Origin: Microbacteriaceae bacterium
GTDB taxonomy: Bacteria; Actinomycetota; Actinomycetes; Actinomycetales; Microbacteriaceae
Length of the DNA: 56,981 bases
Direction of reading: 5' to 3'
Assembly: GCA_025465095.1 (NCBI GenBank)
Contig: JAODME010000031.1
Location: 1-56,981 of the forward strand
The notes under the pieces are model-generated. The model was not told where the DNA came from. It worked only from the letters and a program-made list of their open reading frames with translations, and did no database searches. Position 1 is the stretch's first letter. The number at the start of each line of letters is the position of its first letter. Shown piece after piece: positions 42,623 through 49,740 of this stretch. The translations under genes were made by a program, and so were the position numbers.

Positions 42623-42639
42623 TGTGCGCCTGCCGCACG
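42623..42639. promoter_or_regulatory. Putative IclR autoregulatory operator
   Basis: TGTGCG-CCTGC-CGCACG: 15 of 17 bases identical to the site at 39073-39089 and palindromic except for the outermost pair. Confidence 0.6.
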
Positions 42640-42640
42640 A

Positions 42641-43102
42641 ATCTATTTGTCGAATTCATCTGCCAAGTTCATCGCGCTGACAACGAATCCTCTGGCCTCG
42701 ACGGCCTGCCTGACGCTATGCCGCTACGCTTTCGATCGCTTCTCCAAAGGCGGAATGTTTCGTGCGATCCGCTGGTAGGCGGCGAGCTGTTGCAAGACGC
42801 CACGGGCAATTTTCGGCCTTCGAGGTTAGCGATGTCCTCGACGCACGCGGCCGGGTTCGGGGTGTGGCCCGCATTGAGTAGCTCGTGCACACGCCGCTCG
42901 GTGCGCGCTGCAGCCTCGTGTTGATCCGAAGCCGGCGTCAGGATTCAGGGTTGGGTCGGCCAGGAATATGGCTCTCGGGGGTTGGCCTCCTCCTCCGAGT
43001 CGACCGCGTGGTGCAACGACCCCTCCGCCCGCGGGTTGACCCGCATCTCCTCGTCGAGGTAAGCAGCCCTATGGTGGTGAAACCCTTGCGTAAGGAGGAT
43101 CC
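42641..43102. other. Gene-free stretch with no intact reading frame
   Basis: No frame here has both a start context and a recognisable domain. A minus-strand frame (42669-42890) contains VHELLNAGHTPNPAACVEDIANLEG, which might be the remnant of a gene, but I cannot place it in a family. The stretch ends at the ribosome binding site (AAGGAGG) of the GntR fragment. Confidence 0.5.
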
Positions 43103-43225
43103 GTGACAGTCGACGCCATCCGTAGAACCGCAGCGCCACTCCGGGCCGAAGCGGTCGACGCCCTTCGCCGCGCGATTATCGCTCAGGAATTCGCGCCCGG
43201 GGCGCGCTACGCGCGCGCAGCGCAA
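43103..43225 (+). pseudogene. GntR-family regulator, N-terminal fragment
   Basis: A GTG start with AAGGAGG upstream opens MTVDAIRRTAAPLRAEAVDA and then LRRAIIAQEFAPGARY, the first helices of a GntR winged-helix domain (LRxxVxxALRxAIxxGxLxPGxRL in relatives). The sequence then changes into an Arg/Ala-rich run and the rest of the regulator is missing. The junction lies about 40 bases before the 3' end of the MarR gene. It is a truncated copy, probably left by a deletion or insertion. Confidence 0.6.
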
Positions 43226-43265
43226 AGGAATCAGAAATCGGTGGGGGTGACCGGCACCTGTCGCG

Positions 43266-43766
43266 TCAGCTGGATTCCGGCTCACGGATCGCGCGCACCA
43301 GGCGGCCAGTGGGATCGAGGCCCCCGCCGACCTTATTCATGATCCGCGTGAGGTTCACAAGCTCGTCGCGGGTGAGTTGGTCCAGCACGAGGCTGCGTAC
43401 GTTTGCAATGTGCGCTGGAATTGCGCGGATGACCTCGCGCCGCCCGGCATCCGTCAGATGGACATTGGTCGCACGCTTGTCAGTCGGGCAGGGCATGCGC
43501 TCGACGAGTTGGCGCCGTTCCAGCCTGGAGACGACGTGCGACAGCCGGGGGAGCGTGGCGTTCGTCTGCGCCGCGAGCTCTTTCATTTGGAAGGTGTTGT
43601 CCGGCGCGAATCGCAGTAGGGACAGTACGGTGAATTCGAAGTGGGTCAGCTTCGAGTCCCGCTGCAGCTGCGAGTCCAGGGCGACCGGGAGGAGCTCCAG
43701 CACGGACACGAGCCCGAGCCACGCCTCGGATTCGAGGTCGTCCATGCGTGGTACTCGCCTTGTCAT
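43266..43766 (-). CDS. MarR-family regulator (MhqR-like)
   Basis: Regulator of 166 residues with the MarR winged helix: QRDSKLTHFEFTVLSLLRFA, then MKELAAQTNATLPRLSHVVS as recognition helix, and the wing RLERRQLVERMPCPTDKRATNVHLTDAG. One cysteine (C in MPCPTDKR) lies in the wing, where oxidation could matter; others are absent. It is divergent from a five-gene operon with ring-cleavage dioxygenase, esterase and reductases. Two palindromes sit in the 95-base divergent promoter. A TAAGAT box lies six bases before its ATG. A phenol, quinone or other aromatic effector is inferred from the neighbours. Confidence 0.92.
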   Translation of the reverse strand: MTRRVPRMDDLESEAWLGLVSVLELLPVALDSQLQRDSKLTHFEFTVLSLLRFAPDNTFQMKELAAQTNATLPRLSHVVSRLERRQLVERMPCPTDKRATNVHLTDAGRREVIRAIPAHIANVRSLVLDQLTRDELVNLTRIMNKVGGGLDPTGRLVRAIREPESS

Positions 43767-43772
43767 ACCGAC

Positions 43773-43778
43773 ATCTTA
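43773..43778 (-). promoter_or_regulatory. -10 box of the MarR gene, leaderless type
   Basis: On the minus strand TAAGAT is followed by six bases and the ATG at 43766. Confidence 0.45.
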
Positions 43779-43785
43779 TCAAAAC

Positions 43786-43815
43786 TTGTACTGACAACCT
43801 TTTCCGGGTTATAGT
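43786..43815 (+). promoter_or_regulatory. Putative promoter of the quinone-type operon, with operator over -35
   Basis: TTGTAC (43786-43791) and TATAGT (43810-43815) are 18 bases apart. The -35 is inside an inverted repeat TTGT-ACTG-ACAA (43786-43797). The ribosome binding site of the first gene is GAGAGGA (43845-43851). Confidence 0.5.
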
Positions 43816-43827
43816 TGTTGAAACAAC
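43814..43827. promoter_or_regulatory. Putative MarR operator
   Basis: GTTGTT-GA-AACAAC is a perfect 6+6 palindrome over the end of the -10 box and the transcription start. Together with the related repeat at 43786-43797 it brackets the promoter, as expected for repression by a MarR dimer. Confidence 0.6.
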
Positions 43828-43861
43828 AAACCGTCCAATTCGCTGAGAGGAACCGCAAACA

Positions 43862-44440
43862 ATGACCAACATCACGATTTTCGGAACGGGCAATATGGGC
43901 ACCGCTATCGCTGCGGTCTTCGCGGCCGGTGGGCACTCGATCGCGCACATCGACACGAGCAGCCAGCAGGAGGAGATCACCGGGGAGATCGTCGTGCTTG
44001 CCGTGCCACATTCGGCCCTTGCTGACATCGTCTCCACCCACGGGGGCGAGCTCGCCGGCAAGATCGTGGTCGACCTCACCAACCCGGTGAACTTCGAGAC
44101 CTTCGACGGGCTCGTCGTCCCGGCCGATGGCTCGGCCGCAGCGGAACTAGCCGCCCAGCTCCCCGGCGCCCGAGTGGTCAAGGCCTTCAACACGACATTC
44201 GCCGCGACCCTCACATCCGGCAAGGTCGGTGAGCACAAGACGACCGTGCTGATCGCCGGCGACGACGCCGACGCGAAGGCATCCCTGGCTGCCGCCATCT
44301 CGGCTGGCGGAACCGTCGGCGTCATCGACGCCGGTTCGCTCAAGCGAGCGCGCGAGCTGGAGGCGGTCGGATTCCTGCAGATCACACTCGCCGCTGCCGA
44401 GAAGATCAGCTGGACAAGCGGGTTCGCAATCGTCCGTTGA
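43862..44440 (+). CDS. NAD(P)-binding reductase of the F420:NADP oxidoreductase-like family
   Basis: Rossmann-fold protein of 192 residues. The dinucleotide loop is IFGTGNMGTAIAAVF (residues 5-19), followed by IDTSS at the end of strand 2. Later segments VVLAVPHSAL, VVDLTNPVNF and RVVKAFNTTFAATL are characteristic of NADPH-dependent F420 reductase-like proteins, which also occur in organisms without F420. Its electron acceptor is unknown; in this operon a quinone or the flavin partner of the luciferase-like enzyme is plausible. First gene of the MarR-controlled operon; a 156-base gap with a strong hairpin separates it from the next gene. Confidence 0.85.
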   Translation: MTNITIFGTGNMGTAIAAVFAAGGHSIAHIDTSSQQEEITGEIVVLAVPHSALADIVSTHGGELAGKIVVDLTNPVNFETFDGLVVPADGSAAAELAAQLPGARVVKAFNTTFAATLTSGKVGEHKTTVLIAGDDADAKASLAAAISAGGTVGVIDAGSLKRARELEAVGFLQITLAAAEKISWTSGFAIVR

Positions 44441-44539
44441 CTTCATGCTGCAAGGGCGCACTCCCGCCCGGCGAAATCTCAAATCCCCCGCCTTGAACTA
44501 ACCCCCGTTCGTCGGGCTGGATCAGAGCCTAAGCCACAC

Positions 44540-44572
44540 GTCCTGAACCCGGTATTGCACCGGGCTCAGGAC
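44540..44572. other. Long hairpin in the operon leader between genes
   Basis: GTCCTGA-A-CCCGG, loop TATTGCA, then CCGGG-C-TCAGGAC: twelve base pairs with one internal mismatch. It lies 25 bases before the dioxygenase start. It could be an attenuator, a processing site or a partial terminator; there is no T tract. Nothing else is visible in 44441-44596. Confidence 0.5.
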
Positions 44573-44596
44573 CTTCCTCCAACGAGAATCCACAGA

Positions 44597-45526
44597 ATGG
44601 ACAGAATTATGGTCGCCGCCTCGACCGATGAACGACTCCTCGCCGCAGACACCTCGATGGGCGCCGTAACACTTCGGGTCGGCGATCTGGAAAAAATGGC
44701 CACCTACTACTCGCAGGCCTTTGCTATGGAACCGCTCGAGGAGGTCAGCCGCGGCAGAGACGTCCACAGAGTTCTCGGCCGCGGACAGACGCCGCTGGTG
44801 AAGCTGATTCACACCCCGAATCTGCCCGAGGTAGATCGGCACCAGGCCGGCCTGTTTCACACGGCGTTCCTCTTCGACAGCCCGGAGAGTCTCGCTGCGA
44901 CGGTCTACCGGTCAGCGCAGCAACCGTCCGGAATGTTCGTCGGGTCGAGCGATCACCTCGTCAGTGAAGCGTTCTACTTCACAGACCCGGAAGGAAATGG
45001 TGTCGAACTGTACACGGACCGCGACCGGTCGCTGTGGATTCATGACGGGGCGGAGATTCGGATGGCGACCAGCTTCCTCGACCCCAGTAAGTACCTGCAG
45101 GAGAACCTGACCCAGAGTGCCCTCGATGCCGGCCCCACGCTCGCCGGACGGGTCGGGCACGTTCACCTCCAGGTCGGCGACGTCGACACGGCGAAAGCGT
45201 TCTACGTCGACGCCCTCGGCTTCGAGACGACCCAGGCCGGATACCCTGGTGCCCTATTCGCATCGGCCGGCGGCTACCACCACCACATCGCCATGAATAT
45301 CTGGAACAGCAAAGGTGCTGGCCCACGCGCGGCCAGTCTCGGCCTCGGCGACGTCGCCATCACTGCGTCAAGCCCCCACGATCTGGAGGCGCTGCAGGGC
45401 CGGTTGAAAAACCGGTCGATCCCTTTCGAGGCCGACGGACGCTCTGTCGCCGTCACCGACCCGTGGGGCACTCGCATCACCGTTGCACTGTCCGACCTCA
45501 CGACCGAGGAGTTCCTGGCTCGATGA
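44597..45526 (+). CDS. VOC-family ring-cleavage-type dioxygenase (CatE/MhqA/MhqO-like)
   Basis: Protein of 309 residues with two vicinal-oxygen-chelate halves. The first begins GAVTLRVGDLEKMATYYSQA and ends in FTDPEGNGVELYTDR; the second begins GHVHLQVGDVDTAKAFYVDA and contains GGYHHHIAMNIW. Candidate metal ligands are the His of GHVHL, a His of YHHH and the Glu of GVELY, as in extradiol catechol dioxygenases. Bacillus MhqA/MhqO proteins of this group are induced by and act on hydroquinones. Start ATG 44597 or the ATG four codons later; the frame extends upstream through the hairpin without a start context. Overlaps the esterase gene (ATGA). Confidence 0.85.
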   Translation: MDRIMVAASTDERLLAADTSMGAVTLRVGDLEKMATYYSQAFAMEPLEEVSRGRDVHRVLGRGQTPLVKLIHTPNLPEVDRHQAGLFHTAFLFDSPESLAATVYRSAQQPSGMFVGSSDHLVSEAFYFTDPEGNGVELYTDRDRSLWIHDGAEIRMATSFLDPSKYLQENLTQSALDAGPTLAGRVGHVHLQVGDVDTAKAFYVDALGFETTQAGYPGALFASAGGYHHHIAMNIWNSKGAGPRAASLGLGDVAITASSPHDLEALQGRLKNRSIPFEADGRSVAVTDPWGTRITVALSDLTTEEFLAR

Positions 45527-46191
45527 CAATGACATCTCTTCATGCTGAACTGAGCCCCGACTGGCAGGCAGGCATCGCCTCGGGTCCCGTCGTCGCCGTC
45601 CTGCTCCACGGCTACGGCTCCAATGAGCGTGACCTTGCCGGCCTCGCCCCCGCTTTGCGACTTGCCCTGCCGTGGGTGTCGCTTCGCGCACCAATCGCTC
45701 TCGGACACGGCGGGACCGCGTGGTTCGCCATCACCACTCCCGGCAACCCTGATGCTGCACCGGTCGTCGACGCCACGAACGCAATCTGGGCATGGATCGA
45801 CTCCCACGTCGACCCCGGCGCGAAGATCGTTCCGATTGGGTTTTCCCAAGGCGGCCTCATGGCCAGCCAATTGCTGCGCACCCGCCCCGAGCGGGTCGTC
45901 GCGCCGGTCATCCTCGGCGGTTTCGTCCTAGGTGCTCCGCAGCCCGGGGACCACCAACTAACCGGGAATCGTCCGCCCGTGTTCTGGGGCCGCGGTGCAG
46001 ACGACCGAGTAATCACCGTCCCTGCCATCGACCGCACCGCCGAGTTCCTTCCCAGGCACAGCTCTCTCCTCGAGCGCGTCTACCCGGGCCTCGCCCACGG
46101 CATCAACGGCGCCGAACTCGCTGACGTCCGCGACTTCCTCCTCACCCACGTCGGCGCCGACGCGGTGTACGAGCCCGTGACCGGCGGATGA
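45523..46191 (+). CDS. Phospholipase/carboxylesterase-type hydrolase (MhqD-like)
   Basis: Alpha/beta hydrolase of 222 residues. The oxyanion region is VLLHGYGSNERDL, the nucleophile motif GFSQGGLMA, the acid in GRGADDRVI and the His in GLAHGI. This is the Abhydrolase_2 family that includes B. subtilis MhqD, encoded with ring-cleavage dioxygenases in the MhqR regulon. The ATG at 45523 overlaps the upstream stop (ATGA) and its own stop overlaps the next start in the same manner, so the three genes are translationally coupled. The natural substrate is not known. Confidence 0.88.
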   Translation: MTMTSLHAELSPDWQAGIASGPVVAVLLHGYGSNERDLAGLAPALRLALPWVSLRAPIALGHGGTAWFAITTPGNPDAAPVVDATNAIWAWIDSHVDPGAKIVPIGFSQGGLMASQLLRTRPERVVAPVILGGFVLGAPQPGDHQLTGNRPPVFWGRGADDRVITVPAIDRTAEFLPRHSSLLERVYPGLAHGINGAELADVRDFLLTHVGADAVYEPVTGG

Positions 46192-47228
46192 GCACGACCG
46201 TCCCGTTCGAGATCGGGATCTTCACCTTCGGCGAACTCACCAAGGATGCCAGCGGTAGACCGATCGAAGCGGTTCAGCGCCTCAGCGACGTACTCGAGTG
46301 GGCGCGTGTTGCCGATCAGGCTGGCCTCGACATCTTCGGCGTGGGTGAGCACCATCGGCACGACTTCGCCATCACGTCGCCGCAGGTGGTCCTGTCGGCC
46401 GTCGCCGCCCAAACCAATCGGATCCGCTTGACGAGCAGCGTCACCGTGCTTTCCAGTGCTGACCCGGTGCGGGTCTTCGAGGACTTCGCCACTCTCGACC
46501 TCCTCAGCGGCGGGCGTGCCGAAATCACTGCCGGTCGTGGCGCTTACCTCGAATCGTTTCCGCTGTTCGGGCAGCCGCTTGACCGGTACGACGAATACTT
46601 CGAGGACCGTCTCGACTTGCTCCTGCAGATCCGGGAGCAGAACCCGGTCGCCTGGGCCGGGACGACCAGGGCTCCGCTGCACAATGCCGGCATCTGGCCT
46701 CGCCCGATTCAGGGGGATCTCCCTATTTGGATAGCCGCCGGCGGGACCCCCGACTCGGTTGTCCGCGCCGCCACCAAAGGTCTTCCCCTCTATCTGGCGA
46801 TCCTCGGCGAACCGGAACGGTTCGCGCCCCTCGCAAGGCTTTATCGAAGTTCGGCTGAGGAGGCGGGGAGGCCACCGCAGCGCATCGGGGTGACCGCGCA
46901 TTTCTACACCGAGCCCACGTCGCAGGGGGCCCGTAACACGTTCTTCCCGCACTATGCCTCGTACATCGGTCAGAATATGCCGCGCTCGGGGCGCCTCGAT
47001 CGCCAGGCCCTCGACGTCTGGGCGGGCCCGAGCGGGGCGTTGTTCGCTGGCAGTCCGTCGGAGATCATCGACAAGATTCTGTGGGAACACGAGATTCTCG
47101 GCCACACGAGGTTCCTGGCGCAGGTGGGCCTTGGCGGCCTCTCCCAACGAGACACATTGGCGTCCATCGAACTCCTGGCGACGGAGATTCTCCCTGCTGT
47201 GCGCGCCGCTACCCACACCCTTGTCTGA
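46188..47228 (+). CDS. Luciferase-like (LLM class) flavin-dependent oxidoreductase
   Basis: TIM-barrel flavoprotein of 346 residues. Landmarks: FEIGIFTFGELTKD at the N-terminus, GEHHRHDFAITSP after strand 3, SSVTVLSSADPVRVFEDFATLD, and the flavin phosphate segment GRGAYLESFPLFG. It belongs to the group close to the alkanal monooxygenase alpha chain, using reduced FMN (or F420 in some relatives). The NAD(P)-binding reductase at the head of the operon could supply reduced cofactor. Possible action is monooxygenation of an aromatic or quinone; this is inferred from context only. Confidence 0.88.
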   Translation: MSTTVPFEIGIFTFGELTKDASGRPIEAVQRLSDVLEWARVADQAGLDIFGVGEHHRHDFAITSPQVVLSAVAAQTNRIRLTSSVTVLSSADPVRVFEDFATLDLLSGGRAEITAGRGAYLESFPLFGQPLDRYDEYFEDRLDLLLQIREQNPVAWAGTTRAPLHNAGIWPRPIQGDLPIWIAAGGTPDSVVRAATKGLPLYLAILGEPERFAPLARLYRSSAEEAGRPPQRIGVTAHFYTEPTSQGARNTFFPHYASYIGQNMPRSGRLDRQALDVWAGPSGALFAGSPSEIIDKILWEHEILGHTRFLAQVGLGGLSQRDTLASIELLATEILPAVRAATHTLV

Positions 47229-47286
47229 TCGGGGACCCCTTCCATCCCCCGGCGATTTCCCGGCGCCGCCGGAACCCGAAACGGTC

Positions 47287-48552
47287 ATGGACGGGGAGAA
47301 GCTGGCGCCCGGGATGCCGGGATGGCGGCGTTTCATCGGGGCGCTCTTCTTGGCCGGCTTCGCGACGTTCACGCTCGTGTTCTCGCCCCAGGCCTTTCTT
47401 CCCGTGCTGTCGGCTGACCTGCACGTGACTGCGGACACGGCGGCGGCGACGGTGTCGGCGACTGCGCTCGGAGTTGCCGCCGGTGTTCTGGCATGGGCGA
47501 GGATCTCGGACCGCATCGGCCGCGTGAGTGCCATGCAACTGTCCCTCGTCCTGGCCCTCCTATTCGCGATCCCCACCCCATTCCTGACGAACCTGGAATC
47601 CGTGCTCGCGGTCCGATTCGTGGATGGCCTGGTCCTGGGCGCCGCGCCTGCTGTAGGCATGGCCTACATCGCTGAACGGGTCCGCGCCCGCTCGGCCGCG
47701 TACGTCGCAGGAACTTTCGTGGCCGGGAACGCGATCGGTGGGATTGTCGGTCGACTGCTGTCAGGGTTCGCGGCAGATTTGGGCGGTTGGCGTCTCGCCT
47801 TCGCGATGACAACGGTCATTTCTGCCCTGGCCATCGCCGCCTTCCTCGTCGTCTCCGGACGGCTGCGAGATCAGAGGGTGGCTCGTCCGGTTCCAACTGC
47901 GGTGGGCACTATGGCAAATCTGCGTGACCCCTACCTGTTGACGGTCTACCTGCAGGGATTCCTGCTCATGGGTGCATTCGGGGTCGTCTACAATTTCTTC
48001 GGATACCGCCTCCAGGCGGAGCCATTCAACCTTCCCGCGTCAATCACCAGCGCGCTATTCATCGTTTACCTCGCGGGCAGCGTCGCATCTCAACGCTCCA
48101 GCGCCCTGGCCGCTCGAATCGGCACCACTCGAGCTCTGGTCGCGGGAAGTGCCACGATGCTCGTGTCACTTCCGGCGATGGCGTCGGACTTCATCCTGGT
48201 CATGGTGGCAGGACTCGTGTTGTTCACCGTCGGCTGCTTCTCCGCTCACCCCCTCGCCAGTGGACTCAGCGGTCGGTCGGCCCGCATCGGTCGGGCGCAG
48301 AGCACCGCGCTCTACCAAATCTCCTGGCTTGGCGGAATAAGCCTGTTCGGTTGGATCGGGGGCATCGTCTACAGCTCTGGCGGATGGACCATGACCCTCC
48401 TCTTCGCCGCGCTCCTCTGCGTCGTGGCCGCCGTGTCTGCCGCCGTCGGCACCACCGTTTTCGCGCAACCTGGGACTCGAGGGGAGAGACTTCCCGCCCC
48501 ATCCCGGCCTTCAGATACCGGTTCACTCGAGCTGGGGGCGAAAACTAGATAG
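47287..48552 (+). CDS. MFS transporter
   Basis: Membrane transporter of 421 residues with twelve predicted helices. Family landmarks: ARISDRIGRVSAMQ after helix 2 (the MFS A-motif) and the central loop SGRLRDQRVARP between the two halves. It resembles drug/arabinose-exporter-type DHA permeases, so efflux of a toxic aromatic is more likely than uptake. ATG 47287 starts with MDGEKLAPGMPGW and the first helix soon after; a TTG at 47221 overlapping the previous stop is a second possibility. Last gene of the MarR-controlled operon; a small hairpin TAGCGT-N7-ACGCTA (48550-48568) covers its stop. Confidence 0.9.
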   Translation: MDGEKLAPGMPGWRRFIGALFLAGFATFTLVFSPQAFLPVLSADLHVTADTAAATVSATALGVAAGVLAWARISDRIGRVSAMQLSLVLALLFAIPTPFLTNLESVLAVRFVDGLVLGAAPAVGMAYIAERVRARSAAYVAGTFVAGNAIGGIVGRLLSGFAADLGGWRLAFAMTTVISALAIAAFLVVSGRLRDQRVARPVPTAVGTMANLRDPYLLTVYLQGFLLMGAFGVVYNFFGYRLQAEPFNLPASITSALFIVYLAGSVASQRSSALAARIGTTRALVAGSATMLVSLPAMASDFILVMVAGLVLFTVGCFSAHPLASGLSGRSARIGRAQSTALYQISWLGGISLFGWIGGIVYSSGGWTMTLLFAALLCVVAAVSAAVGTTVFAQPGTRGERLPAPSRPSDTGSLELGAKTR

Positions 48553-48921
48553 CGTACCGCCCACGCTACGAGGGAGGCTCGTCGAGCGGATGGGCGGGGC
48601 GTCGGACCTGGGTTCGTGACGATCAGCGGACTCTCCCCGGTGGCCGTGCTGCAGCCCCCTATTCGCGGAATGCGGCGGTGTCTTCGACCAACGCAATAGA
48701 GGTCAATGCGAAGTTGAGAGCAGCATGCTGCCATTCCGCGCTGTGGCGTCGGTCACGATCGTGGCGGACGTGCGGGTCTGGATTGAGTAGCACCACGAGT
48801 CGCTCTGATACGACAGGCAGGCGGGGAATAGAGTCGCGTGCAGGTTTCCGGCTGGCGAAAAACCGGGGCCACGGCCGCGAGGTCGGCTGGTTAGCTGACG
48901 AGGACGATTCAGGAGGACCTC
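48553..48921. other. Gene-free stretch with nested inverted repeats
   Basis: No convincing gene. It contains a perfect 12-base palindrome GCAGCATGCTGC (48720-48731) and a 9-base inverted repeat CGCGGAATG (48664-48672) with CATTCCGCG (48732-48740) beside it. The end holds AGGAGG, the ribosome binding site of the next small gene. Confidence 0.5.
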
Positions 48922-49176
48922 ATGACCGACACGATCACCGGCCCCGGGGCGGTCGACACCGCGCTCGCCCAATTCACCGAGATGATGGCGACCGACGGCT
49001 ACCTACTCACCTGGGACGAGCCCGAGCCGCACCGCGTCACCGTGCGCATCGCCGCCGGACCGGACGCCTGCGCCGACTGCCTCGTGCCAACGCCGGTGAT
49101 GGAGGCAATCATGATGGCGGCGCTTGCCGACACCGGCTACACCCTCGATCACGTCGAGCTTCCCAGGGTGCACTAG
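48922..49176 (+). CDS. Small CxxC protein, NifU C-domain-like layout
   Basis: Protein of 84 residues with AGGAGG eight bases before its ATG. The order is helix (VDTALAQFTEMMATDG), two strands (YLLTWDE and RVTVRIAAG), the motif DACADCLVP, a helix (VMEAIMMAALADTG) and a final strand (YTLDHVELP). That is the layout of the NifU C-terminal Fe-S scaffold, which also has strand-CxxC-helix-strand, but sequence similarity is weak and the motif could bind zinc instead. It stands alone with no obvious partner next to it. Function unknown. Confidence 0.7.
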   Translation: MTDTITGPGAVDTALAQFTEMMATDGYLLTWDEPEPHRVTVRIAAGPDACADCLVPTPVMEAIMMAALADTGYTLDHVELPRVH

Positions 49177-49472
49177 CCGCTCTCAGCATCTGCCGGTGGG
49201 ATCACAGCCTCCGATCTTGGCGCAGGGCACCGGAGCCGTCCACACCGAGTTCTTCGCCAGCATTGACTGCGCTCCACCCCCCCTACGACGGCACAGAGGC
49301 CGCTCGCTATGCCGACGGCGGTTCCTCGCCGTGTAATCCATGCGGGCATTTTCGACCACTGTCTCGTGCCGGTCTCGGCACTCTCTCCCCGTGTCCGCCG
49401 GAATGGATGCCGGCTTCTCCACGGCGCGGTGCGGTGCGGGCCATGTCGCTGCGTCGGACATGGTCTGTGGAC

Positions 49473-49740
49473 ATGGTGGACGCGAAACTGGATGCCGCCC
49501 GTGAGGTTGGGGCCACCGGCACCGTGAACGCCCGCGACGTCGATGCGGTCAAGGCTATGCCCGATCGCCTCAGGGGAGGAGACGACGTCGTCCTCGAGGC
49601 GCGCGGTAGGACGGAGGCGTTCGCATCGTCGCGTTCACAGCCTCCGGCGCCTTCGGAACGGCCGGCCTTATCACCCGCTGCTACCCCCTCGAACAGGCCG
49701 ACGGGCCTATCAGGTTCTCGGCCGGCTCGCCGCGAGGATA
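49473..49740 (+). pseudogene. Zinc alcohol dehydrogenase remnant with frameshifts
   Basis: From 49473, VDAKLDAAREVGATGTVNAR and DDVVLEA match the cofactor domain of medium-chain alcohol dehydrogenases. After about 49630 the homologous sequence continues in other frames: IVAFTASGAFGTAGLITRCY, PLEQAD and then AYQVLGRLAARI, the usual C-terminus. At least two frameshifts and loss of the catalytic N-terminal half make it non-functional. The 296 bases before it (49177-49472) contain no recognisable gene. The remnant runs right up to the start of the IclR gene. Confidence 0.7.

Noticed and set aside
42669-42890. A 73-codon minus-strand frame as a gene
   Set aside because: No ribosome binding site or family; possibly a decayed gene, listed only within the gene-free stretch.
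46080-47660. A 526-codon minus-strand frame across the esterase, luciferase-like and MFS genes
   Set aside because: It lies antisense to three coupled genes with recognisable motifs and has no domain itself.
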